Source: Candidatus Competibacteraceae bacterium
GTDB taxonomy: Bacteria; Pseudomonadota; Gammaproteobacteria; Competibacterales; Competibacteraceae
Direction: 5' to 3'
NCBI GenBank assembly: GCA_016713505.1
Contig: JADJPA010000001.1
Location: 310,001-374,000, forward strand
Length of the DNA stretch: 64,000 nt
Below the pieces are notes generated by a model, which did no database searches, was not told the DNA's origin, and saw nothing but the letters and a program-made list of their open reading frames with translations. Position 1 is the first letter of the stretch, and each line of letters starts with the position of its first letter. The translations under genes were made by a program, and so were the position numbers. This document shows positions 44,288-54,293 of this stretch, in pieces.

Positions 44288-45307
44288 ATGAAAGTAGTTT
44301 TGAAGCCGCATCTGGGTGGTTTAGTGCTGGCATTGAGCCTGACGGCGTGCTCGACCTCTTCGCCCTATTTATGGCAAAAGCCCACCAGGCCGGTCGCCAG
44401 GGCGCCGGTGGTGGACCGCACCGCGCGCCAGCCGGCCTATCCCGCGCCATCGTCGCCGGGGTCGCAATCGACTGTGGGGCGGTTGCCGCAGGACGATCCG
44501 CTACTGCCGAGAGAATACCCTTCCGGCTCGGCTCCGGTAGACGCCTACGAACTCAGTTCGGTACCGCCGGCTGTCGGACCGAACGCTTCGAACGGTTACG
44601 CCAATGTACCGCCGACAGCGGCTTACTCATCCAGGGCGGGAGCGGGGGGCGGGGCGTCGCCCTCGCCGGTTTATCCACCGGGCGCGGCCACCCCGCATCC
44701 GTCGATGTCACGAACGGCGCCGGGCGCTCTGCCCGAGCCGCAACCGGCGGTGGTGCCGCCGACCTCGCGCGTGAAACCCCCTGTTCCACCGCCGTCGCCG
44801 CCCCCGTCGGCGGCCGCGGCCGGTACGCCCGCGCCCGCCAATCCCACGGTTGCAATGGCGCCGCCGCCCGATCCGGATTTGGACCCCAATCCGCCGGCGG
44901 TCGCGCCGCCGCCCCGACCGACCCAACCAGCGGCGGCGCCCAAACAAGCGGATTTGCCGCCGGCGGAAATTTCCCGCGACGGCAATCAGGCGGTGGTCGC
45001 GCTGTTGGAAAGCGCCGACAAGCACGTCAAGAGCAATCAGTTGGACAAGGCCGGCGCCGCCTTGGAGCGCGCGCTGCGCATCGAGCCGCGCAACGCGGGG
45101 ATCTGGCACGATCTGGCTCAGATCCGGCTGCACCAGGGCCAGTACCAGCAAGCGGAATCGCTGGCGAGTAAATCCATCAATCTGGCCGGTGGCAATCGAG
45201 CGCTGCAATCTCGCAACTGGAAGTTGATCGGCTCCGCGCGCAAGGCGACCGGTAATGCGGCCGGCGCTGAAGAAGCCGAGGCGCACGCCTCGCAACTGTC
45301 CCACTAG
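44288..45307 (+). CDS. LpoP-like TPR lipoprotein, probable PBP1B activator
   Basis: A 339-aa outer-membrane lipoprotein precursor. The signal peptide has the lipobox LTAC (GGLVLALSLTACS), followed by about 190 residues of Pro/Ala-rich, low-complexity linker and a C-terminal TPR pair (residues about 235-330: NQLDKAGAALERALRIEPRN, QYQQAESLASKSINLAGGN). In Pseudomonas aeruginosa the PBP1b activator LpoP is a TPR lipoprotein encoded next to the PBP1b gene; position, topology and the long tether match. AAGGGG 5 bases before ATG 44288 fixes the start. Activation of PBP1B is inferred. Confidence 0.82.
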   Translation: MKVVLKPHLGGLVLALSLTACSTSSPYLWQKPTRPVARAPVVDRTARQPAYPAPSSPGSQSTVGRLPQDDPLLPREYPSGSAPVDAYELSSVPPAVGPNASNGYANVPPTAAYSSRAGAGGGASPSPVYPPGAATPHPSMSRTAPGALPEPQPAVVPPTSRVKPPVPPPSPPPSAAAAGTPAPANPTVAMAPPPDPDLDPNPPAVAPPPRPTQPAAAPKQADLPPAEISRDGNQAVVALLESADKHVKSNQLDKAGAALERALRIEPRNAGIWHDLAQIRLHQGQYQQAESLASKSINLAGGNRALQSRNWKLIGSARKATGNAAGAEEAEAHASQLSH

Positions 45308-45330
45308 AGAAGCCGCTAGCGAATGCTGCT

Positions 45331-47238
45331 TTGAACGCGGCCGAACTGTTGGGGCCAGAGGGGCCGTTAGCCGGGCTGGTTCCGGGGTTCGCGCCGCGTC
45401 GTTCGCAGCAGCAAATGGCCCAGGCGGTCGCCGCGGTCTTGCAAGACGGCGGCACCTTGGTCGTCGAAGCCGGCACCGGCACCGGCAAGACCTACGCTTA
45501 TTTGGTGCCCGCGCTGTTGGCCGGATTGCGGGTTATCATTTCGACCGGCACCCGTCACTTGCAGGACCAGCTTTTCCAGCGGGATTTGCCGGTGGTGCGC
45601 CAAGCACTGGAAATACCGGTGCGGGTCGCGCTGCTGAAAGGGCGCGGTAACTATCTCTGTCACTATCGCTGGCAAGCCACCGAGGACAGCGGGCGCTTGG
45701 GCTCGCGCGAGCAGGTCGCCGAGCTGAGCCGCATTAGCGCCTGGGCGCGGCGCACCCGTCACGGCGATATCGCCGAGGTCAGCGAGGTCCCGGAAGCCTC
45801 GATGATCTGGCCGCGCGTCACCTCCACCGTCGACAACTGCCTGGGCCAGCAATGTCCGTACCTGAACGATTGTTTCCTCGCCAAAGCCCGCCGCGAGGCG
45901 CTGGCGGCGGATGTGCTGATCATCAACCATCACCTGTTTTGCGCCGACATGGCGATGAAGGAAACCGGTTTCGCCGAACTGCTGCCCGGTGCGGAGGCCA
46001 TCATTCTCGATGAAGCGCACCAGCTGCCGGAGGTGGCCAGCCAGTTTTTCGGCAAATCGCTGAGCAGCCGACAATTGCTGGAACTGGCGCGGGATACGGT
46101 GGTGGAACAATCGCGGGAAGCCAGGGATTTCGCCGCCTTGCGCCAGCGCGCCAACCGGTTGGACCCGGCGGTGGCGGCGCTGCGTGAAGCCTTGGGTGCG
46201 GCGGAGCGGCGCGCGCCGTGGCGCGAGGTCGCCGGGCAACCCGCCGTGCGGGAAAGCCTCGACGCGCTGGGTGAAGCGCTCGCTGGGTTGCGCCAGGCGT
46301 TACAAGAAGCGGCCCAGCGCGGCAAGGGCTTGGAAAGCTGCTGCCGGCGCGGCGAGGATTTGGCCCAACGGCTGGCCTTGCTGACCGGCGCCGAGAACGC
46401 TCAAGAGAGCGTGCGCTGGTTCGAGACGCGCGGCTCCGGCTTTACCCTGAGTTTGACTCCGCTCGATATCGCCCCGGCGTTTCGGGGCCGGATGGAAGAC
46501 AAGCCCGGCACTTGGATTTTTACCTCGGCGACGCTGGCGGTGGGCCAGACCTTCGAGCACTTCGCGGCGCGTCTGGGGCTGCCGGACTGTGATCGGCTGC
46601 GCCTGGACAGCCCTTTCGATTTCGCCCGCAACACGTTGCTGTATCAACCGCCGGGACTGCCCGATCCCGCTTCGCCAGATTATACGGTGGCGCTGGTGGA
46701 GGCGAGCTTGCCGGTGTTGGCGGCCAGCCGGGGGCGAGCCTTCCTGCTGTTCACCAGCTACCGGGCCTTGCGCGAGGCCAAGAGCCTGCTGGAAGGGCGG
46801 CTGGATTATCCGCTGCTGGTGCAGGGCGAGCGGCCGAAAGGGGCGCTATTGCGCCAGTTTCGGGAGTTGGGCAATGCGGTGTTGCTGGGGACGGCCAGCT
46901 TTTGGGAAGGGGTGGACGTGCGCGGCGAGGCATTGTCGTGCGTCATCATCGACCGCTTGCCCTTTGCCGCGCCCGGCGATCCGGTGTTGCAGGCGCGCAT
47001 CGAATCCTTGCGCCAGCACGGCCAGGATCCCTTTCGGCAGTATCAACTCCCGCAGGCGGTGATCGCGCTCAAGCAGGGGGCAGGCCGGTTGATCCGCGAT
47101 GTCAGCGACCGTGGCGTGTTGGTGCTGGGCGATCCGCGCGTGTCCACCAAGTCCTATGGGCGGGTTTTTCTGGACAGCCTGCCGCCGATGCCGCGCACGC
47201 GAGACTTGCGACAAGTTCAGCGGTTTTTTGGGGCATGA
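45331..47238 (+). CDS. YoaA/DinG-family Fe-S DNA helicase
   Basis: A 635-aa XPD-like superfamily 2 helicase. P-loop EAGTGTGKTYAY (46-57); four Cys for a 4Fe-4S cluster at 110, 170, 175 and 181 (GNYLCHYR, NCLGQQCPYLNDC); DEAH box in IILDEAHQLPE; C-terminal QGAGRLIRDVSDRGVLVLGD. Length and absence of an exonuclease domain fit YoaA better than DinG. The start at 45331 is a TTG with weak ribosome binding; the only ATG nearby (45323) is out of frame. It probably unwinds forked or damaged DNA. Confidence 0.92.
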   Translation: MNAAELLGPEGPLAGLVPGFAPRRSQQQMAQAVAAVLQDGGTLVVEAGTGTGKTYAYLVPALLAGLRVIISTGTRHLQDQLFQRDLPVVRQALEIPVRVALLKGRGNYLCHYRWQATEDSGRLGSREQVAELSRISAWARRTRHGDIAEVSEVPEASMIWPRVTSTVDNCLGQQCPYLNDCFLAKARREALAADVLIINHHLFCADMAMKETGFAELLPGAEAIILDEAHQLPEVASQFFGKSLSSRQLLELARDTVVEQSREARDFAALRQRANRLDPAVAALREALGAAERRAPWREVAGQPAVRESLDALGEALAGLRQALQEAAQRGKGLESCCRRGEDLAQRLALLTGAENAQESVRWFETRGSGFTLSLTPLDIAPAFRGRMEDKPGTWIFTSATLAVGQTFEHFAARLGLPDCDRLRLDSPFDFARNTLLYQPPGLPDPASPDYTVALVEASLPVLAASRGRAFLLFTSYRALREAKSLLEGRLDYPLLVQGERPKGALLRQFRELGNAVLLGTASFWEGVDVRGEALSCVIIDRLPFAAPGDPVLQARIESLRQHGQDPFRQYQLPQAVIALKQGAGRLIRDVSDRGVLVLGDPRVSTKSYGRVFLDSLPPMPRTRDLRQVQRFFGA

Positions 47239-47280
47239 CGGGGCGGCTGGCGCTTGGGCGGCTGGTGCGCCGGTCTCTCG

Positions 47281-50200
47281 CTAGTAATGCTTGATCTCGA
47301 CCCGGCTTTGCCCGCCGGATTGCCGCCGCACCTGAACTTGAATGCCGATCCGCTCGGTCATTTCCTGGACGTGGGAGATGACGCCGACCTTGCGGCCTTG
47401 GGCTTGTAGGTTATCCAGCGCATCCATCGCCACCCGTAGAGTGTCGGCGTCGAGGCTGCCGAAACCCTCGTCGATGAACAGCGATTCCACCCGGACCCGG
47501 TTGGAGGACAGCGAGGCCAGGCCGAGCGCCAACGCCAGCGACACCAGGAAGGATTCGCCGCCGGACAGGGAGTGCACCGAGCGGTATTCGTCGCCCATGT
47601 CCTGATCGACCACCATCATGGCCAAGCTGTCCTTGACCCGTTCCAGCCGGTAGCGGCGGGTGAGATGGCCCAGGTGGCGGTTGGCGTAGCCGAGCAGGAT
47701 GTCGAGCGTGAAGCCTTGGGCGTAGTTACGGAATTTCTTACCGTCGCTGGAGCCGATCAACTGATCCAGCTTCTTCCAGGTTTCAGCCTTGGCGTCTTGA
47801 GCGGCGATGTCGTCTTGCAAGGCGGACGATCGCGTGCGCCGTTCGTCGTCCTGCCGCAAGCGCAGTTCCGCTTCGGTCGCGCGCTGTTTGGCGTTTTCCA
47901 AATCGGCGGTGATTTTCGTTTGTTGGGCCTGGATCGCCTCCGCCGGCTCTGAGCTGGCGCGCTGGCGTTCGTGCGCTTCCCGTCGCGACTGACGTTCTCG
48001 GAGGGTCGTCTCCGCATCGCGCACGGCGTCGGTCAGTTGCCGCAACGCCTCTCGCTCCTGGATGAGCCAAACGCCGTCGTGGGCGAGCAGCGTTTGCAGG
48101 TGGCGGGCATCTAGTACTTCGACGGAAGGGTCGGCGTTGAACCGAGCGAGCCAGCCATCGAGCGCGGCGCTGGCGCGCTCCGCTGCTTGTTGGCTGGTTG
48201 AGAGGGTTTGTCTGGCCTGATCGAGCAGCGCTTCGGCGCTGGCCTGTGCGGCCTTGGCGTCTTGTCTGATGCGGTCTTGCCGCTGGTGTTGGGTCTTGGC
48301 GTCTTCGATCGACTCGGTCAATTCAGCGGCTACTTCCGCCACCGAGCGGCCCTCGAACAAGGTTTTTCGTTGTCGGCGCTGGTTTTCCAGTGTCTGGGCG
48401 ATTTTTGCAAAATCCTCGGTGGCGCGGCGGAGCTGAGCAGTTTTCTCCGTGATGCCGCCGGCGCGGCTGGTGATTTCGATATCGAGGCCGGCGAGCTGGG
48501 CGGTCAGTTGTTCGACGTTTTTTTGCTGGCTGTTCCATTGCGTGGCCCGCTTCTCTTGGCTGCGATGGTAAGCCAGCGGATCGCTGCGCCAGCTCTGTTG
48601 CCAGTTTTGGTCGCCACAAACCGCCTTCAACTCCTCAAGGGCTTGGTTCAAGCGGCTGGTTATTTCGTTTTGGCGAGCCGTTGCGGACTGGAGGCTTTGG
48701 AGGGTGCGGTCGAGATTCGCTTGCGCGGCGGTTGCCGCATCCCGCGCCGCCGATTGTTTTCGTTGGGCTTGGTCTCGCGTTTCTTGCGCCGTCGCTCTGG
48801 TTTTTTCCGCTTGCCGCCAAGCGTTTTCTTCCGACGCGAGCGTGGCGAGATGTTTGCGCATCGCTTGATTGCGGGCGACGAACCAGGTCGGCCGTTCGGC
48901 GGGCGAAATGGCGTGGAGCTTTTCCGCCAGCGGATGGGCGTTCCAAGCGTCGGAGTGTTGTTGGATGGCGGCGGCCAACGCTTGCTGTTCGCTGGCCAGT
49001 GCAGTCAAGCGCTGGTGGTTGTTTTCCTGATACGCTTGCGCCGTCGCTTCTTGTCGGTCCAGAACGACGACTGCGTTGCGGCAGGTCTCGACTTGAGCGT
49101 TCAACCCCGCCAGCAGGACGCGGGAAGGCGCGTCGCCCAGGGCGTAAGGGTGCTCCATCGCGCCGCAGACCGGGCAGGGCGTGCCGGTTTGTAGATGCTC
49201 CCGCAAGGTCTCGACGTTTTCGGTGCACGCGGCTTCAGCGATTTTCAGGGACTGTTCCGCCTGTTCCAAGCGGGCGGTCGCCGGCGGTTTGGCGGCGAGG
49301 ATTCGCGCGAGTTCGCCGTTCGCGCCGGCGAGTTTGGCGCGCACGTTGCTCGTTTCGCTCTCCAATTCCTGCCGCCGGGCCGACGCGCCGGCCAAGGCAA
49401 TCCATAACTGCTCGGCGCTGGCCAGTTGCTCGCGGTAGCTATCGATGCGGGAGCGGCGCGAGGCCAGCGTTTCGGGATCGAACCGGGCGAGGGTTTGCGC
49501 GGCGGTCTGGAGTTCGGTTTCCGCGACCTGGAGCGCGGTCTCCGCCTCGGTCAGCAAGTCGTTCGCTCGGTCGCGCGCCTGCCGCCGGTTTGCTTCGTCC
49601 TGACGGGAGCCGGCGATTGATTTGTCGTTGTCGAGCGACTCGCTTTGAATTTTGGCGGCTTGCTCGAACAGCACGTTCCAACGCGGCCATTCCTCGGCCA
49701 AGCGCCGTAAGCTTTCGTGCCCGGTCAGCCAGTCTCGCGCCACTTGCCACGCTCCGCTGGCGCGGTCGTGCTCGGCCTGTTTGTCTGCAAGCTGTTCTTT
49801 GGCTGCCAGCTCAGCCGCGCAAGCCTCATCGCGGGCCTTGGCGGCGGCGGCGTGACCGGGAACCAGCAGGCTGATTTCGGTATCGAGCGCCTTGGCGCGG
49901 TCGAGATCGACATTGGCCGCCGTTTTGGCCTGCTCGGCGCTGGCGACGGTCTGTAAAAGGTGGTTCAGAGCTTCGTCGGCTTGCCGGCGGGCGCGTTGGG
50001 TTTCTGCTGCTCGTTGCTCGGCGCTAGATAGGGCTTGGCGGTTGGCCGCGATGTCGCGGCTGGTGCGTTCGAGTTCGGCGGTGAGAGGGCGGGCGTTCTG
50101 TACGGCTTCGACTTGGGCGAAATAGCGTTGTCGGGGAGCGGCGGTTTGTTGGGTGGATCGGGCATTTTGCACCGCCTCCTGGGCGTGCTGTTCGGTCTGG

Positions 50201-51018
50201 GTCAGTTCCTGCCAGCGTTCGTGCCAGCGCCAATGCCGGTCGAGTTCGGCCTTGCATCGCTCCAGCGCCGTGGCTTCAGCGCGAGCGGTGCGCAAAGTTT
50301 GCTCCCATTCGGCCCGGAGTTCGGCGGGCAGCGGCCGTTGGTCGCCGAGTTGCTGTTGCAAGGCGTCCAGCGCCTGCTGTTCGGCTTTGGCGCGTTCGTG
50401 GGCGCGGATGGAGAGGCTGGTGTACGCGCCCAGCCCGGTCAGCGTCTCCAGCAAGGCCGCGCGCTCGTCGTCGTCCGCTTTCAAAAAGGTGGCGAATTCG
50501 TTTTGCGCCAGCAGCACGGCGCGAGTGAACTGTTCGAACGACAGCCCCAGCCGTTGTTCGATTTCCCGTTGGACTTCGCTGCGACCGCCGCCGAAGGCTT
50601 GAGCGTCGGTCAGCCGTTGCAGGCTCATTTCGACATTTTGCAGCTTGCCGGTGGTCTTGCCGCGCGCCCGACGCACGGCCCAGCGGGCGCGGTAGTCGAT
50701 GCCGTCGTTGCCGATGAAATCAACTTCGGCGTAACCCTCGCCCGTGCCGCGCCGCAGCAGGTTGCCAGGCTCGCGCGGGGTGACGGTTTCGGCCCCGACA
50801 TCCGGCAGATTGACACCGCGAGCGCTGGCTTTGGCCAAGCGGGGGGTGTTGTTGTAGAGCGCCAGACACAAAGCGTCAAGCAGGGTGCTTTTGCCCGCGC
50901 CGGTCGGTCCGCAGATGGCGAACAGACCAGCGGAGGCGAGCGGGTCTTTATGAAAACGCAGTTCGAACTCGCCGGCCAGCGAAGCGAGATTCTTGCCGCG
51001 AATGGCGAGAATTTTCAT
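47281..51018 (-). CDS. sbcC: Exonuclease SbcC (Rad50-like)
   Basis: ATPase subunit of the SbcCD nuclease that cuts hairpins and protein-blocked ends. The 1245-aa protein has Walker A GPTGAGKSTLLDALCLALY near residue 38, Q-loop LLAQNEFATFLKA, long coiled coils, the zinc-hook CPVCG near residue 625, the ABC signature LSGGESFLVSLALALGL and Walker B ESLFIDEGFGSLD. Longer than the 1048-aa E. coli protein, within the range of the family. Its ATG overlaps the sbcD stop (4 bases). Confidence 0.96.
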   Translation of the reverse strand: MKILAIRGKNLASLAGEFELRFHKDPLASAGLFAICGPTGAGKSTLLDALCLALYNNTPRLAKASARGVNLPDVGAETVTPREPGNLLRRGTGEGYAEVDFIGNDGIDYRARWAVRRARGKTTGKLQNVEMSLQRLTDAQAFGGGRSEVQREIEQRLGLSFEQFTRAVLLAQNEFATFLKADDDERAALLETLTGLGAYTSLSIRAHERAKAEQQALDALQQQLGDQRPLPAELRAEWEQTLRTARAEATALERCKAELDRHWRWHERWQELTQTEQHAQEAVQNARSTQQTAAPRQRYFAQVEAVQNARPLTAELERTSRDIAANRQALSSAEQRAAETQRARRQADEALNHLLQTVASAEQAKTAANVDLDRAKALDTEISLLVPGHAAAAKARDEACAAELAAKEQLADKQAEHDRASGAWQVARDWLTGHESLRRLAEEWPRWNVLFEQAAKIQSESLDNDKSIAGSRQDEANRRQARDRANDLLTEAETALQVAETELQTAAQTLARFDPETLASRRSRIDSYREQLASAEQLWIALAGASARRQELESETSNVRAKLAGANGELARILAAKPPATARLEQAEQSLKIAEAACTENVETLREHLQTGTPCPVCGAMEHPYALGDAPSRVLLAGLNAQVETCRNAVVVLDRQEATAQAYQENNHQRLTALASEQQALAAAIQQHSDAWNAHPLAEKLHAISPAERPTWFVARNQAMRKHLATLASEENAWRQAEKTRATAQETRDQAQRKQSAARDAATAAQANLDRTLQSLQSATARQNEITSRLNQALEELKAVCGDQNWQQSWRSDPLAYHRSQEKRATQWNSQQKNVEQLTAQLAGLDIEITSRAGGITEKTAQLRRATEDFAKIAQTLENQRRQRKTLFEGRSVAEVAAELTESIEDAKTQHQRQDRIRQDAKAAQASAEALLDQARQTLSTSQQAAERASAALDGWLARFNADPSVEVLDARHLQTLLAHDGVWLIQEREALRQLTDAVRDAETTLRERQSRREAHERQRASSEPAEAIQAQQTKITADLENAKQRATEAELRLRQDDERRTRSSALQDDIAAQDAKAETWKKLDQLIGSSDGKKFRNYAQGFTLDILLGYANRHLGHLTRRYRLERVKDSLAMMVVDQDMGDEYRSVHSLSGGESFLVSLALALGLASLSSNRVRVESLFIDEGFGSLDADTLRVAMDALDNLQAQGRKVGVISHVQEMTERIGIQVQVRRQSGGQSRVEIKHY

Positions 51019-52259
51019 GAATCGCCCGTTCCGTCGGAAGCCAGCAGCAACTCCCTGAATGCCGCCAGCAGCTCGCTGGAAGGTTCCGCGCCGTATTTGC
51101 GAAGGTGTAGTTTTTTGAAGATGTCGTCCGGTTGCAGCCGTTCCAATTCGTCCAGCGATTGCGGGTCAGCGTCGGCATCCCGTTCGGTACCATGATCGTA
51201 ACTAGTGTCGATACGCGCCAACCGTACCGGTTTATCGCTCAAAACGGCTTCGACGCGGGCCCGCAAGCCGGGTTCCGGGGCGTTGAGCCGGATGCGTGCT
51301 TCCAAATAGGGCTGCGCTTCCAGCGGCGCGTCGGAACATGCAAGCGCCGCCAGTTGTTCCAGCACCTCATCCAAGGGCGCGGGTTGGGCGGGCACTCGCA
51401 ACAGTTCGACGAAGCGGGGTACCCGGATCGGCGTGGCGGCCACCAGTGCATCGCCGTCGAGATCGACGCGGACGACTTGATGGGCGTAGTGGAGTTCTGA
51501 AAACGACATCGGCAGCGGGCTGCCGGAATAACGGACTCGCGCCTGACCGCCGATCATTTGCGCCCGATGCAAATGGCCCAAGGCGGCATAACGGATGGCC
51601 GGATCGAAGGTCTCGACCGGCAGCGCCTCGATGCCGCCAATGACGATGCGCCGCTCGGAATCGTCCGAGGTTTGGCCGCCCCGCAGGTGGCAATGGCCGA
51701 GCGCGACGATGGCTTGACCGTTTTCGCGGCGTTCGAGCGCCAGGTCCAGCGTTTGGCGGTACAGCGCTTCGATGCCTTTCAAGTAGGGGTCGTCATCGGT
51801 TTCGAGGCGCGGCACGTCGCCAGGCCGTAGAAAAGGAACCGCCAGACACCAGGCGGCGATGTCGCCGTGGGCGTCGCGCAACGGCGTTATCAACCGGCCG
51901 AGTTCGAGGTTGCCTTGGGCGTCGCGGGTGGTGTGGCCGATGACAGTCACATTAATGGTTTCGAGCAGCGGGGCGGGCGCTTCCAGGCGTCCCGCCGAAT
52001 CGTGATTGCCGGCGATGATGACGACATCGAGCCGGGGTAGCCGGCGCTTGGCGGCGGTGAGAAAACGATAAAGCTGGCGTTGGGCGGCGGCGGCGGGATT
52101 AGTGTTGTCGAAGATATCGCCGGCGATCAGCAGCCCGTCGCTGCGTTCGGCTTCTAGCGTGTCCAGCAACCAGTCGAGAAAGCATTGGTGTTCGAAACTC
52201 CGGTCGAAGGTGTGCAGGCTCTGACCGAGGTGCCAGTCGGCGGTGTGCAACAGGCGCAT
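51015..52259 (-). CDS. sbcD: Exonuclease SbcD (Mre11-like)
   Basis: Mn2+-dependent nuclease subunit of SbcCD. The 414-aa product starts MRLLHTADWHLGQ and has the calcineurin-type motifs DWHLG, GDIFD, GNHDS, GHCH (as ALGHCHLRGG) and ALGHLH. ATG 52259 is preferred (AGGG upstream); a TTG at 52268 adds three residues. Co-transcribed with sbcC. Confidence 0.96.
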   Translation of the reverse strand: MRLLHTADWHLGQSLHTFDRSFEHQCFLDWLLDTLEAERSDGLLIAGDIFDNTNPAAAAQRQLYRFLTAAKRRLPRLDVVIIAGNHDSAGRLEAPAPLLETINVTVIGHTTRDAQGNLELGRLITPLRDAHGDIAAWCLAVPFLRPGDVPRLETDDDPYLKGIEALYRQTLDLALERRENGQAIVALGHCHLRGGQTSDDSERRIVIGGIEALPVETFDPAIRYAALGHLHRAQMIGGQARVRYSGSPLPMSFSELHYAHQVVRVDLDGDALVAATPIRVPRFVELLRVPAQPAPLDEVLEQLAALACSDAPLEAQPYLEARIRLNAPEPGLRARVEAVLSDKPVRLARIDTSYDHGTERDADADPQSLDELERLQPDDIFKKLHLRKYGAEPSSELLAAFRELLLASDGTGDS

Positions 52260-52290
52260 GTCGGCCAACCCTAATTATTTTCTCAATGGT

Positions 52291-53310
52291 TTACGCATTG
52301 ATCCGCCGCCGTCGCTCCAGATAAAACGTCAGCGCCAGCGCGCCGCCGCCGGCGATCAAGAGGCTGAGCGGCAACCCCAAATCCTCGGACAGGTGAGCGA
52401 AAAACAGCGTGTAAATCTGAATGATCAGGAAGGTCGCGCCGTAACCGGTCAGCATCCGCATCATGAGCCGCGCGCCTGCTCCGATCAAGGCGACATTCAA
52501 AATCGCCCACAAACTGTTGAACAGCACAAGTTCGCCGCCGCCGGCCCAATGCCAGCCTTGGTTTTCTAGATTGAAATTGCCGAACAGCGACAGCAGCCAC
52601 AGCGCCATTTCGGCGAAGAACAAGCCGCTGGACAGCCAAATCTTGAAAAAGCCGCGAAACGGCGCGAGCGGGCCTTTTTCGCTCTGCTGATGGATCACGG
52701 CCACGGCGACGATCGTCGCCGCCGCCGCCAAAAACCGCAACGGATAGCCCATGCCGAACCAGTACGCGCCCCAGCCGGAGGCGTAGCCGGTAAAGCCGCC
52801 GAACCAGCAGAAAAACACCACGGCGGTCAGCGTTAGCAATAACGGGTTGCGCAGCGCGTAGCTTAAAACCAGCAGCGCGATCCAATCGATCAACAGCAGC
52901 GCCGGCCAGTTGCCGGAGCCGGTCGAAAAAATCGCCCCCAAATTGAACGTCAGGCCGATCAAGCCCAATCCGCCCAGCAGTTCCAAACTGGCGGCGGTCC
53001 AGCTTAAAGCCGGTCGGACGCGCTTGACCCACTGCGCGATGCCAAAACTGGCGATCAAACCGAGGGTTTGAACCACTGCCAGTTTAGTCAGCGTGAAGTC
53101 GAACCATTTCCGACCGAGAATGCCCAACCCGGCCATCAAGCTGATCGCCCCGAAGATCAGAAACCAACGCCCCAACGAGCGCCAGTCCCACCCCGCGGTT
53201 GGATAGCGCTGGCGCAATCGAGCGTGCGTCGCCTCGTCGATCAGCCCCTCGCGCAGCAGTTCGTCCAGTTCGCGGCGGACGCGGCGGTTGCGGGATTGTG
53301 GGTTCATCAT
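52291..53310 (-). CDS. DUF2157-type multipass membrane protein
   Basis: A 339-aa protein with a cytosolic N-terminal helix pair (RRELDELLREGLIDEATHAR) that matches the start of DUF2157 proteins, then about nine membrane segments, with HQQSEKGPLAPFRGF in a loop. It ends YLERRRRINA. Function is unknown. ATG 53310 overlaps the stop of the similar upstream gene (ATGA); AGGG lies 5 bases before. The much longer open frame to 54156 is a shadow of that upstream gene. Confidence 0.8.
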   Translation of the reverse strand: MMNPQSRNRRVRRELDELLREGLIDEATHARLRQRYPTAGWDWRSLGRWFLIFGAISLMAGLGILGRKWFDFTLTKLAVVQTLGLIASFGIAQWVKRVRPALSWTAASLELLGGLGLIGLTFNLGAIFSTGSGNWPALLLIDWIALLVLSYALRNPLLLTLTAVVFFCWFGGFTGYASGWGAYWFGMGYPLRFLAAAATIVAVAVIHQQSEKGPLAPFRGFFKIWLSSGLFFAEMALWLLSLFGNFNLENQGWHWAGGGELVLFNSLWAILNVALIGAGARLMMRMLTGYGATFLIIQIYTLFFAHLSEDLGLPLSLLIAGGGALALTFYLERRRRINA

Positions 53311-54293
53311 CCTGTCCCTGAGTAGGTGGCTTGCGCCCAGCGCTCGAACAGATAGCCAAAAATCAGCGCCAGCGCGCCGCCGATCACGAAAAACATCCCA
53401 ATCGACAGTTGATCCCAAAACTGCTCGAAATAGCGGGTATAGAAATTGATCGCCAGAAACACGATCCCGAAGCCGGTCAAGCGGGCATCGCGCAGCCGCG
53501 CGCCGGCGACGATCTGGGCGATGGCGGCGGCGGTAAAGACCAGCACCCAAGCCAACGGCCCGCGCGGCAGGGTGAGAAACCACAGCGACAAATTCAGATA
53601 TAACAATCCGAAAATCAGATACAGACCGCCGAAGCCGACGCAGCGGCGCAAGGCTCCGACCTCCAGCCGCCGCTCGTGCCAGAGGCCGAGCAAGATCGCG
53701 CCGAGCGAGACGGCGGCCATCAAGCGCGGTTCCTGAATGTCGGCGAAATAAGCCCCGTGTCCGCCGTAGGTGTGCCACGCGCCCAAGCCGTGAAAGAACA
53801 GCAGCAGCGCCAGCAGCAGCGGCCAGCGCAGCCGATAGCGGTAGGCGGTGAACGCACCGAGCACGGAGGTCAGCAGCATCAGCGTCGGGATGGGGAGATC
53901 GTCGGGTTGACCGCTCAACGCGATATACGCCAGGATCAACGCGCCGAACACGCCCGCCAGGCTGGCGGTCACCAGGATCGCCCCGGTATGCGGGTAAAGC
54001 CGGCGCGGGTCGGTCGCCAACCGCACGCCGCCATACCACAGCCCAACGCTGGTCGCGCCCAACAGCGCGGCCGCGACGAATGCTGAATTGAGCAGGAACG
54101 CGATGGACGCCAGCACCGCCAAGCCTAGTTGCAAAATGGCGAAAATTCCCAACCATTTCAGCAGCGTGGCAAGGAATTCGCCGCGTCGGGCGTAGCGCTG
54201 CAACAGCAAGTCCAACAGCGGGCGGTCGATCAAACCTTGCTGGTGCCAGTCGGTCGCTTCGCGGCTTAGGAGATCGTGAGTGACGGCGCGCAT
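53307..54293 (-). CDS. DUF4401/DUF2157-type multipass membrane protein
   Basis: A 328-aa membrane protein of the same architecture as the next gene: an N-terminal soluble helix pair (REATDWHQQGLIDRPLLDLL), then about ten hydrophobic segments and a terminal GALALIFGYLFERWAQ that parallels GGGALALTFYLERRRR in its neighbour. The pair looks like a tandem duplication or heteromeric partners. Bacterial DUF2157 and DUF4401 genes are commonly paired; their role is unknown. 4-base overlap with the downstream gene. Confidence 0.8.
   Translation of the reverse strand: MRAVTHDLLSREATDWHQQGLIDRPLLDLLLQRYARRGEFLATLLKWLGIFAILQLGLAVLASIAFLLNSAFVAAALLGATSVGLWYGGVRLATDPRRLYPHTGAILVTASLAGVFGALILAYIALSGQPDDLPIPTLMLLTSVLGAFTAYRYRLRWPLLLALLLFFHGLGAWHTYGGHGAYFADIQEPRLMAAVSLGAILLGLWHERRLEVGALRRCVGFGGLYLIFGLLYLNLSLWFLTLPRGPLAWVLVFTAAAIAQIVAGARLRDARLTGFGIVFLAINFYTRYFEQFWDQLSIGMFFVIGGALALIFGYLFERWAQATYSGTG

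Noticed and set aside
53311..54156. Upstream extension of the DUF2157 frame.
   Set aside because: This part is an out-of-frame reading of the other membrane protein; a good start and overlap exist at 53310.
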